A stretch of DNA of 64,000 bases, taken from the NCBI GenBank assembly GCA_016713435.1, contig JADJPD010000005.1, positions 539,839 to 603,838 on the forward strand, given 5' to 3'. This document shows, in pieces, positions 1 to 8,828 of the stretch; positions within the stretch are counted from its first letter, which is position 1; each line of letters opens with the position of its first letter. The position numbers were made by a program, and so were the translations under genes. The notes beneath the pieces are model-generated. The model saw nothing but the letters and a program-made list of their open reading frames with translations. It ran no database searches and was not told the origin of the DNA. This stretch comes from Gemmatimonadota bacterium (GTDB taxonomy: Bacteria; Gemmatimonadota; Gemmatimonadetes; Gemmatimonadales; GWC2-71-9).

Positions 1-64
1 CGAACGCACACCCACAACAACACCTCGAGCTTCCCTTCGGTGCACCCACCATGCACGCGCAGTT

Positions 65-102
65 GCTCTGCGGTCCTCCGCGCCCTCTGCGCCTCTGCGT
101 TG
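65..102. repeat. Degenerate CTCTGCG-type short repeat
   Basis: About four imperfect 9-base units built on CTCTGCG/CTCCGCG run in tandem. On the other strand they read as GCAGAGG-like units, a type of intergenic repeat found in many environmental genomes. The first 156 bases hold no supportable gene and lie just downstream of the leftward amidohydrolase. Confidence 0.45.
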
Positions 103-156
103 AGTCTCACCGGACCCCCGAGCCGGCAACGAAGCAGGCGACGCCCCGACCCCACC

Positions 157-1731
157 CTACCCCGCCCACACCACCTCCCCACCAACCACGGTGAGCCGCG
201 GCTGGGCGGTGAGGATGGCGGCGCCCTCGCCGTGGCCCAGGGCGGGGTCCCATTCCCACGCCACGAAGTCCGCCGCGAAGCCCGGGGCCACCCGGCCGTG
301 GGTGCGGGTGGTGCCGGAGGCGAGGGCGTTGCCGAGGGTGTAGGCGGAGAGCGCTTCGTCGAAGGAAAGCACCTCCTCGGTTTGCCACCCGGCCGGGTGG
401 CGGCCGTCGTTGGGGAGCCGGGTCATCGCCGCCGCCAGGCCAATGCGCGGGTCCAGCGTGGTGACCGGCGCGTCGCTCCCGAACGCCAGGATGGTACCGC
501 GCTCGAGGAGCGACCGCAACGCATACGCCCCCGCCACCCGCCGCCACCACCGCTCCTCGGCCAGCGCCACATCCCCCGGGAGGTGCGATGGCTGCATGGA
601 GGCCACCACCCCGAGCTCCGCCGCGCGGCCGAGGTCGGCGGGGTGCACACATTGGAGGTGCTCGATCCGGTGCGGGATATCCACCATCGGCGCCTCCGCC
701 AGGAGGTCCAGCGCCCGGCGCACCGCCGCATCCCCGATGGCATGGATGGCCAGCGCAATGCCGCCCCGCGCCGCCGCCTGCACCGCCGACCGCGCCTCGG
801 CCTCGGTGGCGAGGGGCATCCCGCGGTCGCGGCCGTCCTCGTAGGGCTCGAGCATCCAGGCGGTCCGGCTGCCGAGCGTCCCATCGAAGAAGAGCTTCAC
901 CCCGCCCAGCCGGAGCCAGGGGCCACCCTGCCCGCTCCGCACCCCCGCCTCGAGCAGCAGCGGCAGCTGGGCCACAGGGGGGTGGAAGAGCACCCGCAGC
1001 CGGAGCCGGTCCTGGGCGTCGAGCTCGCGGAAGGCGCGCAGGGCGTCCGGCCCCTCCACGTTGTGGATCCCCGTGATCCCCACCTTGTGGGCCTCCGCCT
1101 GGGCGGCCTCTAGGCTGGCGCGGAGGCGGTCCGGATCCGTGGGCGGGAGGAGCTGGCGGACCAGCTCCATGGCTCGCTCCAGCAGCAGGCCGGTGGGCTC
1201 CCCGGTGGCGTCCCGGACGATGCGGCCGCCCGCCGGATCGGGCGTGGTGCGGGTGATGCCGGCCAGGGCCAGCGCGGCGGAGTTGACCCAGGCGGCGTGA
1301 ACGTCGGCCGACTCGAGAAAGGCGGGGATCTGGGCGGTGACCCGGTCCAGCACCCAGCGGTGGGGCTGTGCCTCCCAGCGGTTGGCGTCCCAGCCGAAGC
1401 CCCGGATCCACCCCTGCTCCGGCAGCCCCGCCTCCACCCGCCGGAGCGCCTCCGCCCGGGTCCCGGCCCCGCCCAGATGCACCCGCTGCCGGCCGAGCGC
1501 CCACATCCCGAAGTGGGTGTGCCCATCCACCAGGCCCGGAGTCACGGTGGTCCGGAGCAGGTCGATCCTCGGCACCGAGCTGGGCACCAGCCGCTCCATC
1601 TCCCGGGCCTTCCCGACCATCCGGACCCAGCCATCCTGCCACCACAGGGCGTCGCCCTCGACCCCGGGCTGGAGGCTGAGGATGCGCTTGGCGCGGAGGA
1701 AGCCGGACGTGCCGAGGATGGGGGGGGCCAT
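157..1731 (-). CDS. YtcJ-like metal-dependent amidohydrolase
   Basis: An amidohydrolase of the YtcJ/Amidohydrolase_3 type, about 524 residues, normal for the family. Visible metal-site motifs are GLVDGHTH (HxH near residues 71 and 73), a lysine in GGVKLFFDG, IHAIGDAA, RIEHLQ and the aspartate of GSDAPV. The substrate cannot be told from sequence; relatives hydrolyse amide-like bonds in small molecules. No signal peptide is evident, so it is probably cytoplasmic. The frame stays open upstream to 1833, but that extension runs into an inverted repeat and lacks family similarity, so the ATG at 1731 was chosen even though its ribosome site is weak. It appears to be a single-gene unit. Confidence 0.85.
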   Translation of the reverse strand: MAPPILGTSGFLRAKRILSLQPGVEGDALWWQDGWVRMVGKAREMERLVPSSVPRIDLLRTTVTPGLVDGHTHFGMWALGRQRVHLGGAGTRAEALRRVEAGLPEQGWIRGFGWDANRWEAQPHRWVLDRVTAQIPAFLESADVHAAWVNSAALALAGITRTTPDPAGGRIVRDATGEPTGLLLERAMELVRQLLPPTDPDRLRASLEAAQAEAHKVGITGIHNVEGPDALRAFRELDAQDRLRLRVLFHPPVAQLPLLLEAGVRSGQGGPWLRLGGVKLFFDGTLGSRTAWMLEPYEDGRDRGMPLATEAEARSAVQAAARGGIALAIHAIGDAAVRRALDLLAEAPMVDIPHRIEHLQCVHPADLGRAAELGVVASMQPSHLPGDVALAEERWWRRVAGAYALRSLLERGTILAFGSDAPVTTLDPRIGLAAAMTRLPNDGRHPAGWQTEEVLSFDEALSAYTLGNALASGTTRTHGRVAPGFAADFVAWEWDPALGHGEGAAILTAQPRLTVVGGEVVWAG

Positions 1732-1789
1732 GGGGATGTTGAAAAGTAGCGCTTTGCGCTCTTTTCCCGCAGCCCAAACCCACGCGTAC

Positions 1790-1886
1790 ACCCGTAGCGG
1801 CGGAGCTGCGCTCCGCCGCCTCGTTCCAACCATCGTGCACGATCCTCAAGATCGAGGCGGCGGAGCATAGCTCCGCCGCTACGGGT
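1790..1886. repeat. BIME-like inverted repeat (two REP-like hairpins)
   Basis: Two 34-base arms (1790-1823 and 1853-1886) are inverted copies differing at two positions, separated by 29 bases. Each arm is itself nearly palindromic around GGCGGAG...CTCCGCC, so each can fold alone or the two can pair. This is the layout of REP/BIME elements. It lies in the intergenic space upstream of the amidohydrolase. Confidence 0.8.
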
Positions 1887-1931
1887 TCGTGCGTGGGGAG
1901 GAGGGTCGGGGCGAGGGCTCGCCTCAAGTCA

Positions 1932-2157
1932 TCTGGAAAAGTGACCAATGGCCAAGTATCGCAACTTTTCCACAACGGCCCCTTCGACCGTTTTCACGGC
2001 CGATCCGGGATCGGCTGGAGTATCCCACGCATGTGGATCTGCACAGTTTTCCACATGTGGAGTGAGGAAGATCGTGGATGCATGCCCCCAACGCGTTGAT
2101 CCCGAAGCTTCTGGAGCTCCACCTGATTTTCCACTTGAAGTCGATGGGCTAACCACA
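1932..2157. other. Cluster of DnaA-box-like sites in an AT-richer intergenic stretch
   Basis: The 590-base gap between the amidohydrolase and the peroxiredoxin gene is visibly less GC-rich than its surroundings. It holds TTTTCCACA at 1966-1974 and 2047-2055, TTTTCCACT at 2127-2135, and weaker matches on the other strand at 1932-1940 and 2032-2040. The DnaA box consensus is TTATCCACA or close variants. A 17-base perfect palindrome (GCCGATCC, G, GGATCGGC) sits at 1999-2015 inside the cluster. The region could be a replication origin, a DnaA-titration site or a DnaA-controlled promoter. No dnaA, dnaN or rpmH gene is adjacent, which weakens the origin reading. Short open frames here do not look like genes. 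Confidence 0.45.
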
Positions 2158-2228
2158 ATGCCCACAATGCGAAAAAGGACGCTGGAAATGTTGAAAAGAG
2201 GGTGGCGACAGTGTCGGCTCTGGCCAGT

Positions 2229-2257
2229 ATTGTATGCACAGAGTGTGCATATACAAT
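2229..2257. repeat. Imperfect dyad, possible operator or cruciform
   Basis: ATTGTATGCACA is followed by GAG and then TGTGCATATACAAT, an inverted repeat with 12-base arms apart from a two-base insertion in the right arm. It is AT-rich in a GC-rich genome and lies between the DnaA-box cluster and the terminator. It could be a regulator-binding site; no adjacent gene starts here. Confidence 0.45.
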
Positions 2258-2272
2258 CGGACCAACGAGAAA

Positions 2273-2301
2273 GGGCCGCTCCCCCGAACGAGGAGCGGCC
2301 C
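2273..2301 (-). terminator. Rho-independent-like terminator of the redox operon
   Basis: A 10-bp perfect stem (GGGCCGCTCC pairing with GGAGCGGCCC) closes a nine-base loop 20 bases beyond the peroxiredoxin stop. On the leftward strand it is followed by a short T-containing tail. It would end the ccdA-tlpA-peroxiredoxin transcript. Confidence 0.7.
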
Positions 2302-2321
2302 CTTGTAACGACAGTAAGAGA

Positions 2322-2930
2322 TCAGGTCTTCTTCGCCAGCGCCACCGCGTCCTGGAGGTCCTTGTAGGCCTTCGGATCCAGCGCGCCGAACTGACGATTG
2401 GTATACGTGACTTTTCCACGCCGATCGATCACGAACACCGTGCGCTTGTTGTACCCATTCGCCCCCGCCGAGCCCCAGGCCTTGGCCACCTGCTGGGTGG
2501 GGTCGGACAGGAGGCGGAAGGGGAGCCCCAGGGACTGGGCCCAACGGACGTGGGTCTCCACGGAGTCGGCGCTGATCCCCACCACCTCGACCCCGTCCCC
2601 GAACATGGTGCTGTACTGGTCGCGGAAGGTCTGCATCTCCGCCGTGCAGCCGGAGGTGAAGTCCTTGGGGTAGAAGGCCAGCACCACGACCTTGCCCCGG
2701 TGGCCGGTGAGGGACCACCACTGGGCGCCGCCGGGGCCCTCGGCGGTGGCCCAGGGGAGGCTGAAGTCGGGGGCCCGGTCGCCCATCATGGGGCCGGAGA
2801 CGAGGCCGGCGGACGGCTCGCCGAGGCCGGCCTGGGCGGGCGGCGCCGAGCCGGCGGCCTGGGCGGCGAGGGGGGCGGCCGGAGCCGCGGCGAATGCGAG
2901 AAGGGCCAGGGCCCGGGTCAGCTTGGTCAT
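2322..2930 (-). CDS. Exported peroxiredoxin (AhpC/TSA, Bcp-like)
   Basis: A 202-residue thiol peroxidase that would reduce peroxides outside the cytoplasm. Residues 1-23 form a signal peptide ending in PLAAQA. The thioredoxin-fold domain begins near residue 48 (APDFSLP), and the active-site segment YPKDFTSGCTAE puts the peroxidatic cysteine at residue 95. No other cysteine is present, so it is a 1-Cys type that must be recycled by an outside thiol donor. It is third in a leftward operon after a CcdA-like transporter and a TlpA-like thioredoxin, which could supply those electrons. The gap from the tlpA-like stop is 10 bases. Confidence 0.9.
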   Translation of the reverse strand: MTKLTRALALLAFAAAPAAPLAAQAAGSAPPAQAGLGEPSAGLVSGPMMGDRAPDFSLPWATAEGPGGAQWWSLTGHRGKVVVLAFYPKDFTSGCTAEMQTFRDQYSTMFGDGVEVVGISADSVETHVRWAQSLGLPFRLLSDPTQQVAKAWGSAGANGYNKRTVFVIDRRGKVTYTNRQFGALDPKAYKDLQDAVALAKKT

Positions 2931-2940
2931 CGGGACTCCA

Positions 2941-3456
2941 CTAGTTGGACAGGCCGGCCACCCGCTTGAGGGCCGGTTCGAACTGCTGGTCGCCGCCCAC
3001 CCCGGTGTAGACCACGGTGCCGGCGGCGTCGAGGATCACCACGAAGGACGTGGCGGGGGCCAGGTAGGCCCGGGTGCTGGTGGCGTCGGAGTCGTACAGG
3101 ACCCGGAAGGGGACCCCGTGCTCCTCCATGTACCGCCGGACCCGGGCCGGGGACTGGTTCACGGTGACATTGATGCCCACGAACTCCACCTTGTCGCCCA
3201 CCAGCTGGCGGGCGGCCTGGAAGCGGGGCATCAGGGCTTCACAGTTCTCGCACCAGGTGGCCCACCACTCGAAGACCACCGGCTTCTTGCCGATCCACTG
3301 GCCCAGGCTCACGAGCTTCCCGTCCAGATCCTTGACCGAGACCACCGGGGCCTTCGAGCCCACCGCGATCCCCGTCTCCTGCGCCCGGAGGGCCCCCGGG
3401 AGCGCCAGAGCCCCCGCGAGGAGCAGGATGCCGAGCCGCTTGGTTCCAGTCGTCAT
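2941..3456 (-). CDS. TlpA/ResA-like exported thioredoxin
   Basis: A 171-residue thiol-disulphide oxidoreductase with an N-terminal signal peptide (about residues 1-25, ending ALRAQ). The redox motif WCENC lies at residues 68-72. The cis-proline region is APATSF, close to the usual form. Proteins of this type carry reducing equivalents outside the membrane, for cytochrome c maturation or for repair of thiol enzymes. The start codon overlaps the stop of the CcdA-like gene as ATGA, so translation is probably coupled. Electrons likely flow from the CcdA-like protein to this thioredoxin and then to the neighbouring 1-Cys peroxiredoxin. Confidence 0.9.
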   Translation of the reverse strand: MTTGTKRLGILLLAGALALPGALRAQETGIAVGSKAPVVSVKDLDGKLVSLGQWIGKKPVVFEWWATWCENCEALMPRFQAARQLVGDKVEFVGINVTVNQSPARVRRYMEEHGVPFRVLYDSDATSTRAYLAPATSFVVILDAAGTVVYTGVGGDQQFEPALKRVAGLSN

Positions 3457-4139
3457 AGCACCGACCCCACCTTCACGAAGTAGTACTCCGCCATGGCGAT
3501 GAGCAGGACGCCCGCCGCCCGCTTGATCCAGACCGTCCACCGGCCACCCCGGGGCAGCCGGGCGCCGAGCCCGGCGCCCACGCCGACGGCGATGAGGAGC
3601 GCCGTCATGCCCAGGGAGAAGACAAACAGGTAGAGAAAGCCGAGTCCAGCGCTCCGGGTGGTGGCCACGAAAGTGAGGGCGGCGGCAAAGGCCGGCGCCC
3701 CACAGGGGGCGGCCACCAGCCCCGAGGTGGCCCCCATCATGAACGCCCCGGCCAGCGACCCCCCGCCGAACCTCCCGGCCCAGTCGGCCAGACGGCCGGG
3801 GATGTTCACCGGGATCACGTCCAGCATGGCCAGGGCAAAGATCAGCAGCAGGTTCCCCATGGCCAGGTAGGCCCAGGGATTGGAGCTGATGGTCCCGAAA
3901 AGGGAGCCGGTGAGCCCGGCCAGCAGACCCAGGCTCGCGTAGACCAGCGCCAGGCCGAGCGCGTAGGTGAGGGTATACCCCACCGTGGCCCGCCTGCTCC
4001 GCCCCACTGCCCCTGCCCCGCCGAGGACACCGGCCACCACCGGGATCATGGGATAGACGCAGGGCGTGAGGCTCGTGACGAGTCCCGCCCCGAACATCGT
4101 GGCCATGGCGGCGAGGGGGTTGGAGGCGAGGTCGGTCAA
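3453..4139 (-). CDS. CcdA/DsbD-type membrane electron transporter
   Basis: A 228-residue integral membrane protein matching the DsbD beta-domain/CcdA family, which moves reducing equivalents from cytoplasmic thioredoxin across the inner membrane. The two signature cysteines are visible in SLTPCVYPMIP (Cys27) and LVAAPCGAP (Cys146), each at the start of a hydrophobic helix. About six transmembrane segments can be traced. It lacks the periplasmic alpha and gamma domains of full DsbD; the separate TlpA-like gene downstream plays that part. It is first in the three-gene redox operon. Confidence 0.92.
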   Translation of the reverse strand: MTDLASNPLAAMATMFGAGLVTSLTPCVYPMIPVVAGVLGGAGAVGRSRRATVGYTLTYALGLALVYASLGLLAGLTGSLFGTISSNPWAYLAMGNLLLIFALAMLDVIPVNIPGRLADWAGRFGGGSLAGAFMMGATSGLVAAPCGAPAFAAALTFVATTRSAGLGFLYLFVFSLGMTALLIAVGVGAGLGARLPRGGRWTVWIKRAAGVLLIAMAEYYFVKVGSVL

Positions 4140-4166
4140 GGTTGGCGGCGATGCTCAGGTTGGCAT

Positions 4167-4336
4167 GGTAGGGGCCGGCCATGGCCGGCCCTCCTCAAAC
4201 ATACCCGACCAGCGTGCCAGCCCGATCTGAGCGTGCATGAGGGGCCGGACCGTAGCTCCTCCAGTCCCGCGCCATTACTCAGTTCCTGTCGGGTGATTTC
4301 CTTCGGTCACGCTGGTCGGGTGGATGGAGGGCCGGC
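4167..4336. repeat. Palindrome-ended intergenic repeat, copy A
   Basis: The left end carries the 20-base perfect palindrome GGGCCGGCCATGGCCGGCCC at 4172-4191, followed by a short stretch ending in CCAGCGTG. The right part (about 4233-4336) is, read on the opposite strand, an imperfect copy of the element at 5654-5782. Both share CCGGCCCTCC, GACCAGCGTGAC and AGTAATGGCGCGGG in the same order. It lies just beyond the ispG stop, between convergently read ends of the element, and contains no gene. It may also act as a transcript end. Confidence 0.75.
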
Positions 4337-4356
4337 GGAGCGTACCTGCCGGGGGG

Positions 4357-5604
<1,248 letters not shown>

Positions 5605-5653
5605 GGTCCGGAATATAGCGGCGGGCCAACGGCGAACAATCGAGTCCCGCACC

Positions 5654-5782
5654 GTAGGGCCGGCCATGGCCGGCCCTCCTCAAACCCACCCGGACCAGCG
5701 TGACGGAGCGAAGGGCGGAATCGCCAATCAGAGAGCAGTAATGGCGCGGGGAGTAGGAGGGCCGGCCATGGCCGGCCCCTAC
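5654..5782. repeat. Palindrome-ended intergenic repeat, copy B
   Basis: A 129-base element bounded by inverted ends GTAGGGCCGG...CCGGCCCCTAC. Each end contains the same 20-base palindrome found in copy A (5657-5676 and 5759-5778). The interior shares GACCAGCGTGAC and AGTAATGGCGCGGG with copy A. I see no clear target-site duplication and no coding frame. Terminal inverted repeats with a short non-coding core resemble a MITE or a compound REP element. A weaker relative of the end sequence is visible at about 39686-39713. Confidence 0.78.
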
Positions 5783-5791
5783 GATGTGCGA

Positions 5792-6169
5792 CTAGCGCGT
5801 CGTGCCGGCGGCGGAGAGCCAGCCCGTGGCGCCTGCCAGCGTGGAGAACAGCCGGAGCCGGGGCGAGGCGCCGAAGGCGAACGAGAGCTCGCGGCAAACG
5901 GTGGGATAGGCGACGGAGGGGATCACAAGGGCCACGCGCACGGCCACCGACGCCTCGAACGCGCGGAACTGCTCGGCGTAGGCCGCCACATCGAAGTCCG
6001 GCAGGAAATGGAGACTGCGATAGTCGAGGATGACGCCGATTTGCGGGGGCCAGGTCCGATGCCGCGGGAGGTCCGCGAGGGCAGCGGCGTTGGCGTCGAG
6101 CTGCTCGAGGCCGCCGCGGACCACAATACGGACCGGCGGCGGTGCTGCCGCCTCGGAGACGTCGGCCAT
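5792..6169 (-). CDS. Small hypothetical protein, possibly STAS-like
   Basis: A 125-residue cytoplasmic protein with no signal peptide or membrane segment. The alternating pattern, with IGVILDYRSLHFLPD followed by a helix (AAYAEQFRAFE) and a strand (VRVALVIPS), recalls small STAS/SEC14-like domains. This is a fold impression only. The stop lies 10 bases from repeat copy B. It is divergent from the delta-60 lipoprotein gene, across a 345-base gap. Function unknown. Confidence 0.55.
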   Translation of the reverse strand: MADVSEAAAPPPVRIVVRGGLEQLDANAAALADLPRHRTWPPQIGVILDYRSLHFLPDFDVAAYAEQFRAFEASVAVRVALVIPSVAYPTVCRELSFAFGASPRLRLFSTLAGATGWLSAAGTTR

Positions 6170-6514
6170 GTACCCTCGGGATGAAAGATGCCGACGCGCT
6201 CTGTGAGGCGCCCCGGAACATCACCCGGGGGGCCGTCGGGTGGTATTGATCGGAAGGGCTAGACCGGGTTGCACCTTCGCTGCGGGGCAGGCCTTCATGA
6301 TCGCCCGATCCCGGTGGGCAACCCACCGGTGCAGCGTGCTGGCGCTGCCGACCCAGGGTCGCCGCCACGCCCCAGGGGAACGAGCCCGATCCCGGCTCCG
6401 CCCCGCACCACACCTGCTGATGGCAGGTGACCTCGCTCACCGCCCTTCGCCGCCACCCTGCCCAGCTTTGCTGCACTCCCATTCCAAACCGAGTCCCCCT
6501 CCCGGAGCGCCGCC
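6170..6514. other. Divergent intergenic region
   Basis: This 345-base gap separates two divergent genes and should hold both promoters. It contains short complementary G/C runs around 6210-6240 (GGCGCCCCGG and CCCGGGGGGCC). I see no convincing -35/-10 pair, RNA gene or coding frame. Confidence 0.3.
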
Positions 6515-8155
6515 ATGCGTGGGACCCCGTTCGTTGCCCCCGTTCGCCGGATTCTCTGCTGCGCCGCCGCGACCACGGCACTCGCCGCGTGCGGCGGCGA
6601 TGATGCCGGCGGGCCGAGCAAGCCGACGTACCTGGTAGGCGGGATGCTGGACGGGCTCACGGCGGGCAAGGCGGTGACCCTCCAGAACAACGGCGCCGAC
6701 GCGCTCACGCTCACGCAGGACGGGGCGTTCAGCTTCAGCGCGGGGCTCGCCACCGGCGCGGGCTACGTCGTGACCGTGAGCGCGCAGCCCGCCGCGATGT
6801 TCTGCGACGTGAGCGGCGGCAGCGGGACCACGGCCTCGGCCGACGTCACGTCGGTGGACGTGGACTGCAGCGCCGTGACCACCACGCTCGACGGGAGCTT
6901 CAGCGGGAACGGCTGGGCCACGCTCGACCGGGGGAGCGGGCTCGACGACTCCGGCAACGAGCTGGCGCTGGCCGGCAATGGGCGGATCGTGGTGGTGGGC
7001 CACTCGCGGAACGGGGCCACCGGGGCGCTCGAGCTGGGGCTCTGGATGGTGGACTCGACCGGGGCGCTCGACGGCGGCTTCGGCAGCGGCGGCCAGGCGT
7101 TCTCGGCCGGCGAGGTCGTGGCGGACACCTTCCTGCCCGAGGTGGTGGGCACGGCGGTGGCGGTGGACGGCACGGGGCGGATCGTGGCCGCGGGGTACGA
7201 CATCGACGCGCACGGCATCTGGGGTGTCGCGGTGTGGCGCTTCACCGCGGGCGGCGTGCCTGACGGGAGCTTCGGCACCGGCGGGCTGGCGCGGCTCACC
7301 GCGCCCCAGGCGGGCGGCGTGGGCGTGGCGCTCGACGGGAGCGGGCGGGTGCTGGTGTCGGGCTTTGCGTGGAACGGCTTCGACTGGGATGCCGCCCTGT
7401 GGCGCTTCACCAGCGCCGGCCTCCCCGACTCGAGCTTCGGCGGCGACGGGCTCGTGAGGCAGAACTACTCCGCAGGGAGCGGCGCGGCCACCGGGGAGGA
7501 CATCGGCGTCGGGGTGGCGGTGGACGGCGCGGGCCGGATCGTGATGGCGGGTTACAGCAGCAACGCCGCCGGCAACCAGGACATGACGGTCTGGCGCATC
7601 CTGGACGACGGCAGCCTCGATCCCGCCTTCAACGGCACCGGCTGGATGACGCACGACAACGCCGGCGGCGGGAGCGGCAACGACGTGGGCCGCACCGTCG
7701 CCTTCAGCGGCAACAGCATCTACGTGGCCGGCTGGAGCCCGAGCGCCGGCGGCGGTGACGATGCGGCGCTCTGGCGGCTCACCGCGTCGGGCGCGCTGGA
7801 CCTCGCCTTTCACGGGACGGGCCATCACGTGGTGGGCGGCACGGCGGGCGGCACGGGCACCGACACGGGCCGCGACATGGTCGCCGATGGCGCCGGCGGC
7901 GCCTACCTGGTGGGCGAGAGCGGCAACGCGGCCGGCAACCAGGACATGGTGATCTGGCACTTCACGGCGGACGGCACCCTCGACGGGCACTTCAACGGCA
8001 CCGGGTCCCTGGTGCAGGACGGCGCTGCGGGCGGGAATGGCAACGACGGCGCGCGCGGGGTCGTGCTCGACGCCGCGGGACGGCTGGTGGTGGCGGGACG
8101 CAGTGTGTCGGGCGCGGGCACGCAGGACGTGACGGTGTGGCGGGTGTGGCCGTAG
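6515..8155 (+). CDS. Delta-60 repeat beta-propeller lipoprotein
   Basis: A 546-residue lipoprotein with lipobox ALAAC near residue 26. A small N-terminal domain (VGGMLDGLTAG through VDVDCSA) resembles one often found at the start of exported repeat proteins. Seven delta-60-type units follow; their starts are recognisable as LDGSFSGNGW, LDGGFGSGGQ, PDGSFGTGGL, PDSSFGGDGL, LDPAFNGTGW, LDLAFHGTGH and LDGHFNGTGS. Each unit has a VAVDGxGRIVxAGY-like strand set. Such proteins are predicted beta-propellers on the cell surface; the ligand is unknown. It is a single-gene unit ending at a strong bidirectional terminator. Confidence 0.85.
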   Translation: MRGTPFVAPVRRILCCAAATTALAACGGDDAGGPSKPTYLVGGMLDGLTAGKAVTLQNNGADALTLTQDGAFSFSAGLATGAGYVVTVSAQPAAMFCDVSGGSGTTASADVTSVDVDCSAVTTTLDGSFSGNGWATLDRGSGLDDSGNELALAGNGRIVVVGHSRNGATGALELGLWMVDSTGALDGGFGSGGQAFSAGEVVADTFLPEVVGTAVAVDGTGRIVAAGYDIDAHGIWGVAVWRFTAGGVPDGSFGTGGLARLTAPQAGGVGVALDGSGRVLVSGFAWNGFDWDAALWRFTSAGLPDSSFGGDGLVRQNYSAGSGAATGEDIGVGVAVDGAGRIVMAGYSSNAAGNQDMTVWRILDDGSLDPAFNGTGWMTHDNAGGGSGNDVGRTVAFSGNSIYVAGWSPSAGGGDDAALWRLTASGALDLAFHGTGHHVVGGTAGGTGTDTGRDMVADGAGGAYLVGESGNAAGNQDMVIWHFTADGTLDGHFNGTGSLVQDGAAGGNGNDGARGVVLDAAGRLVVAGRSVSGAGTQDVTVWRVWP

Positions 8156-8189
8156 CCCGTGGCGGGGGCGGGGGCGCCAGCGTGCAACT

Positions 8190-8219
8190 GACGGGGTGGG
8201 CGCGGGTGCCCACCCCGTC
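8190..8219. terminator. Bidirectional terminator between convergent genes
   Basis: A perfect 12-bp stem (GACGGGGTGGGC pairing with GCCCACCCCGTC) with a six-base loop, placed between the stop of the delta-60 lipoprotein gene and the stop of the convergent lipoprotein gene. T-tracts are short on both sides. Confidence 0.75.
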
Positions 8220-8228
8220 TTCCCTCGG

Positions 8229-8666
8229 TCAGGGCGCCGGTGGCTCGATCGTGAGCTGGATCCGCTCCACCAGCTGGGCGCGCTCGCGCTCGCAGATGGG
8301 CGGCTGCCGTGCGGCGAGCTGGGTGGGTGCCGCCCACTGGGTGACCCAGGCGAAGCCGGTGCTGTCACCCATGGGGGTGAGCTTGAGGTCGAGGAGGATG
8401 TGGCAGCGCTCGAGGGCCTCCGGCTCGGCCGTGACCTTGGGCATGCGCCGGGCCTGCAGGACGCCCTGCAGCGAGTCCACGAACTGGATGCTCATGACCT
8501 CGGCACTCACCCCGCGGCGCAGGCGGTTCCAGGCCGAGTCGGGCCGCACCGGGACGGTGGCCGAGAACTGCGTGGCGGGGCCGGCGACGAGGCCGGTACA
8601 CGCGGGCAGGAGGGTGGCGCCCGCGCCGAGGAGGACGCCGGCGCGGAGGAGGCGTGACCGGATCAT
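8229..8666 (-). CDS. Hypothetical lipoprotein
   Basis: A 145-residue exported protein beginning MIRSRLLRAGVLLGAG with a lipobox-like LLPAC near residue 23. The mature part is an alpha/beta domain (FSATVPVRPDSAWNRLRRG, then VMSIQFVDSLQGVL). It suggests a small solute-exposed domain of unknown role. The ATG at 8666 is preferred over the in-frame 8738 start because it places the signal peptide at the N-terminus. Confidence 0.65.
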   Translation of the reverse strand: MIRSRLLRAGVLLGAGATLLPACTGLVAGPATQFSATVPVRPDSAWNRLRRGVSAEVMSIQFVDSLQGVLQARRMPKVTAEPEALERCHILLDLKLTPMGDSTGFAWVTQWAAPTQLAARQPPICERERAQLVERIQLTIEPPAP

Positions 8667-8828
8667 GCGGCACTCGTGATGAGGATGGAGGATCTCCCGT
8701 GCCACGGCCGTGACCGGGCGGGCGCGAACCTCAGTCAATCACGCGTCGCCGAGTATTCAACGTGGCACGGCCACGTCACGGTCTCGTGACGGAGGGGCCG
8801 GGGCGTCGGGGCGGCGCCACCGCGGGCC

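Noticed and set aside
1893..2367. Short open frames within the DnaA-box-like region
   Set aside because: They overlap each other on both strands, lack ribosome sites and run through the dyads and terminator.
6437..8368. 643-residue leftward frame opposite the delta-60 lipoprotein
   Set aside because: Arg/Ala/Pro-rich shadow; it crosses the bidirectional terminator and the end of another gene.
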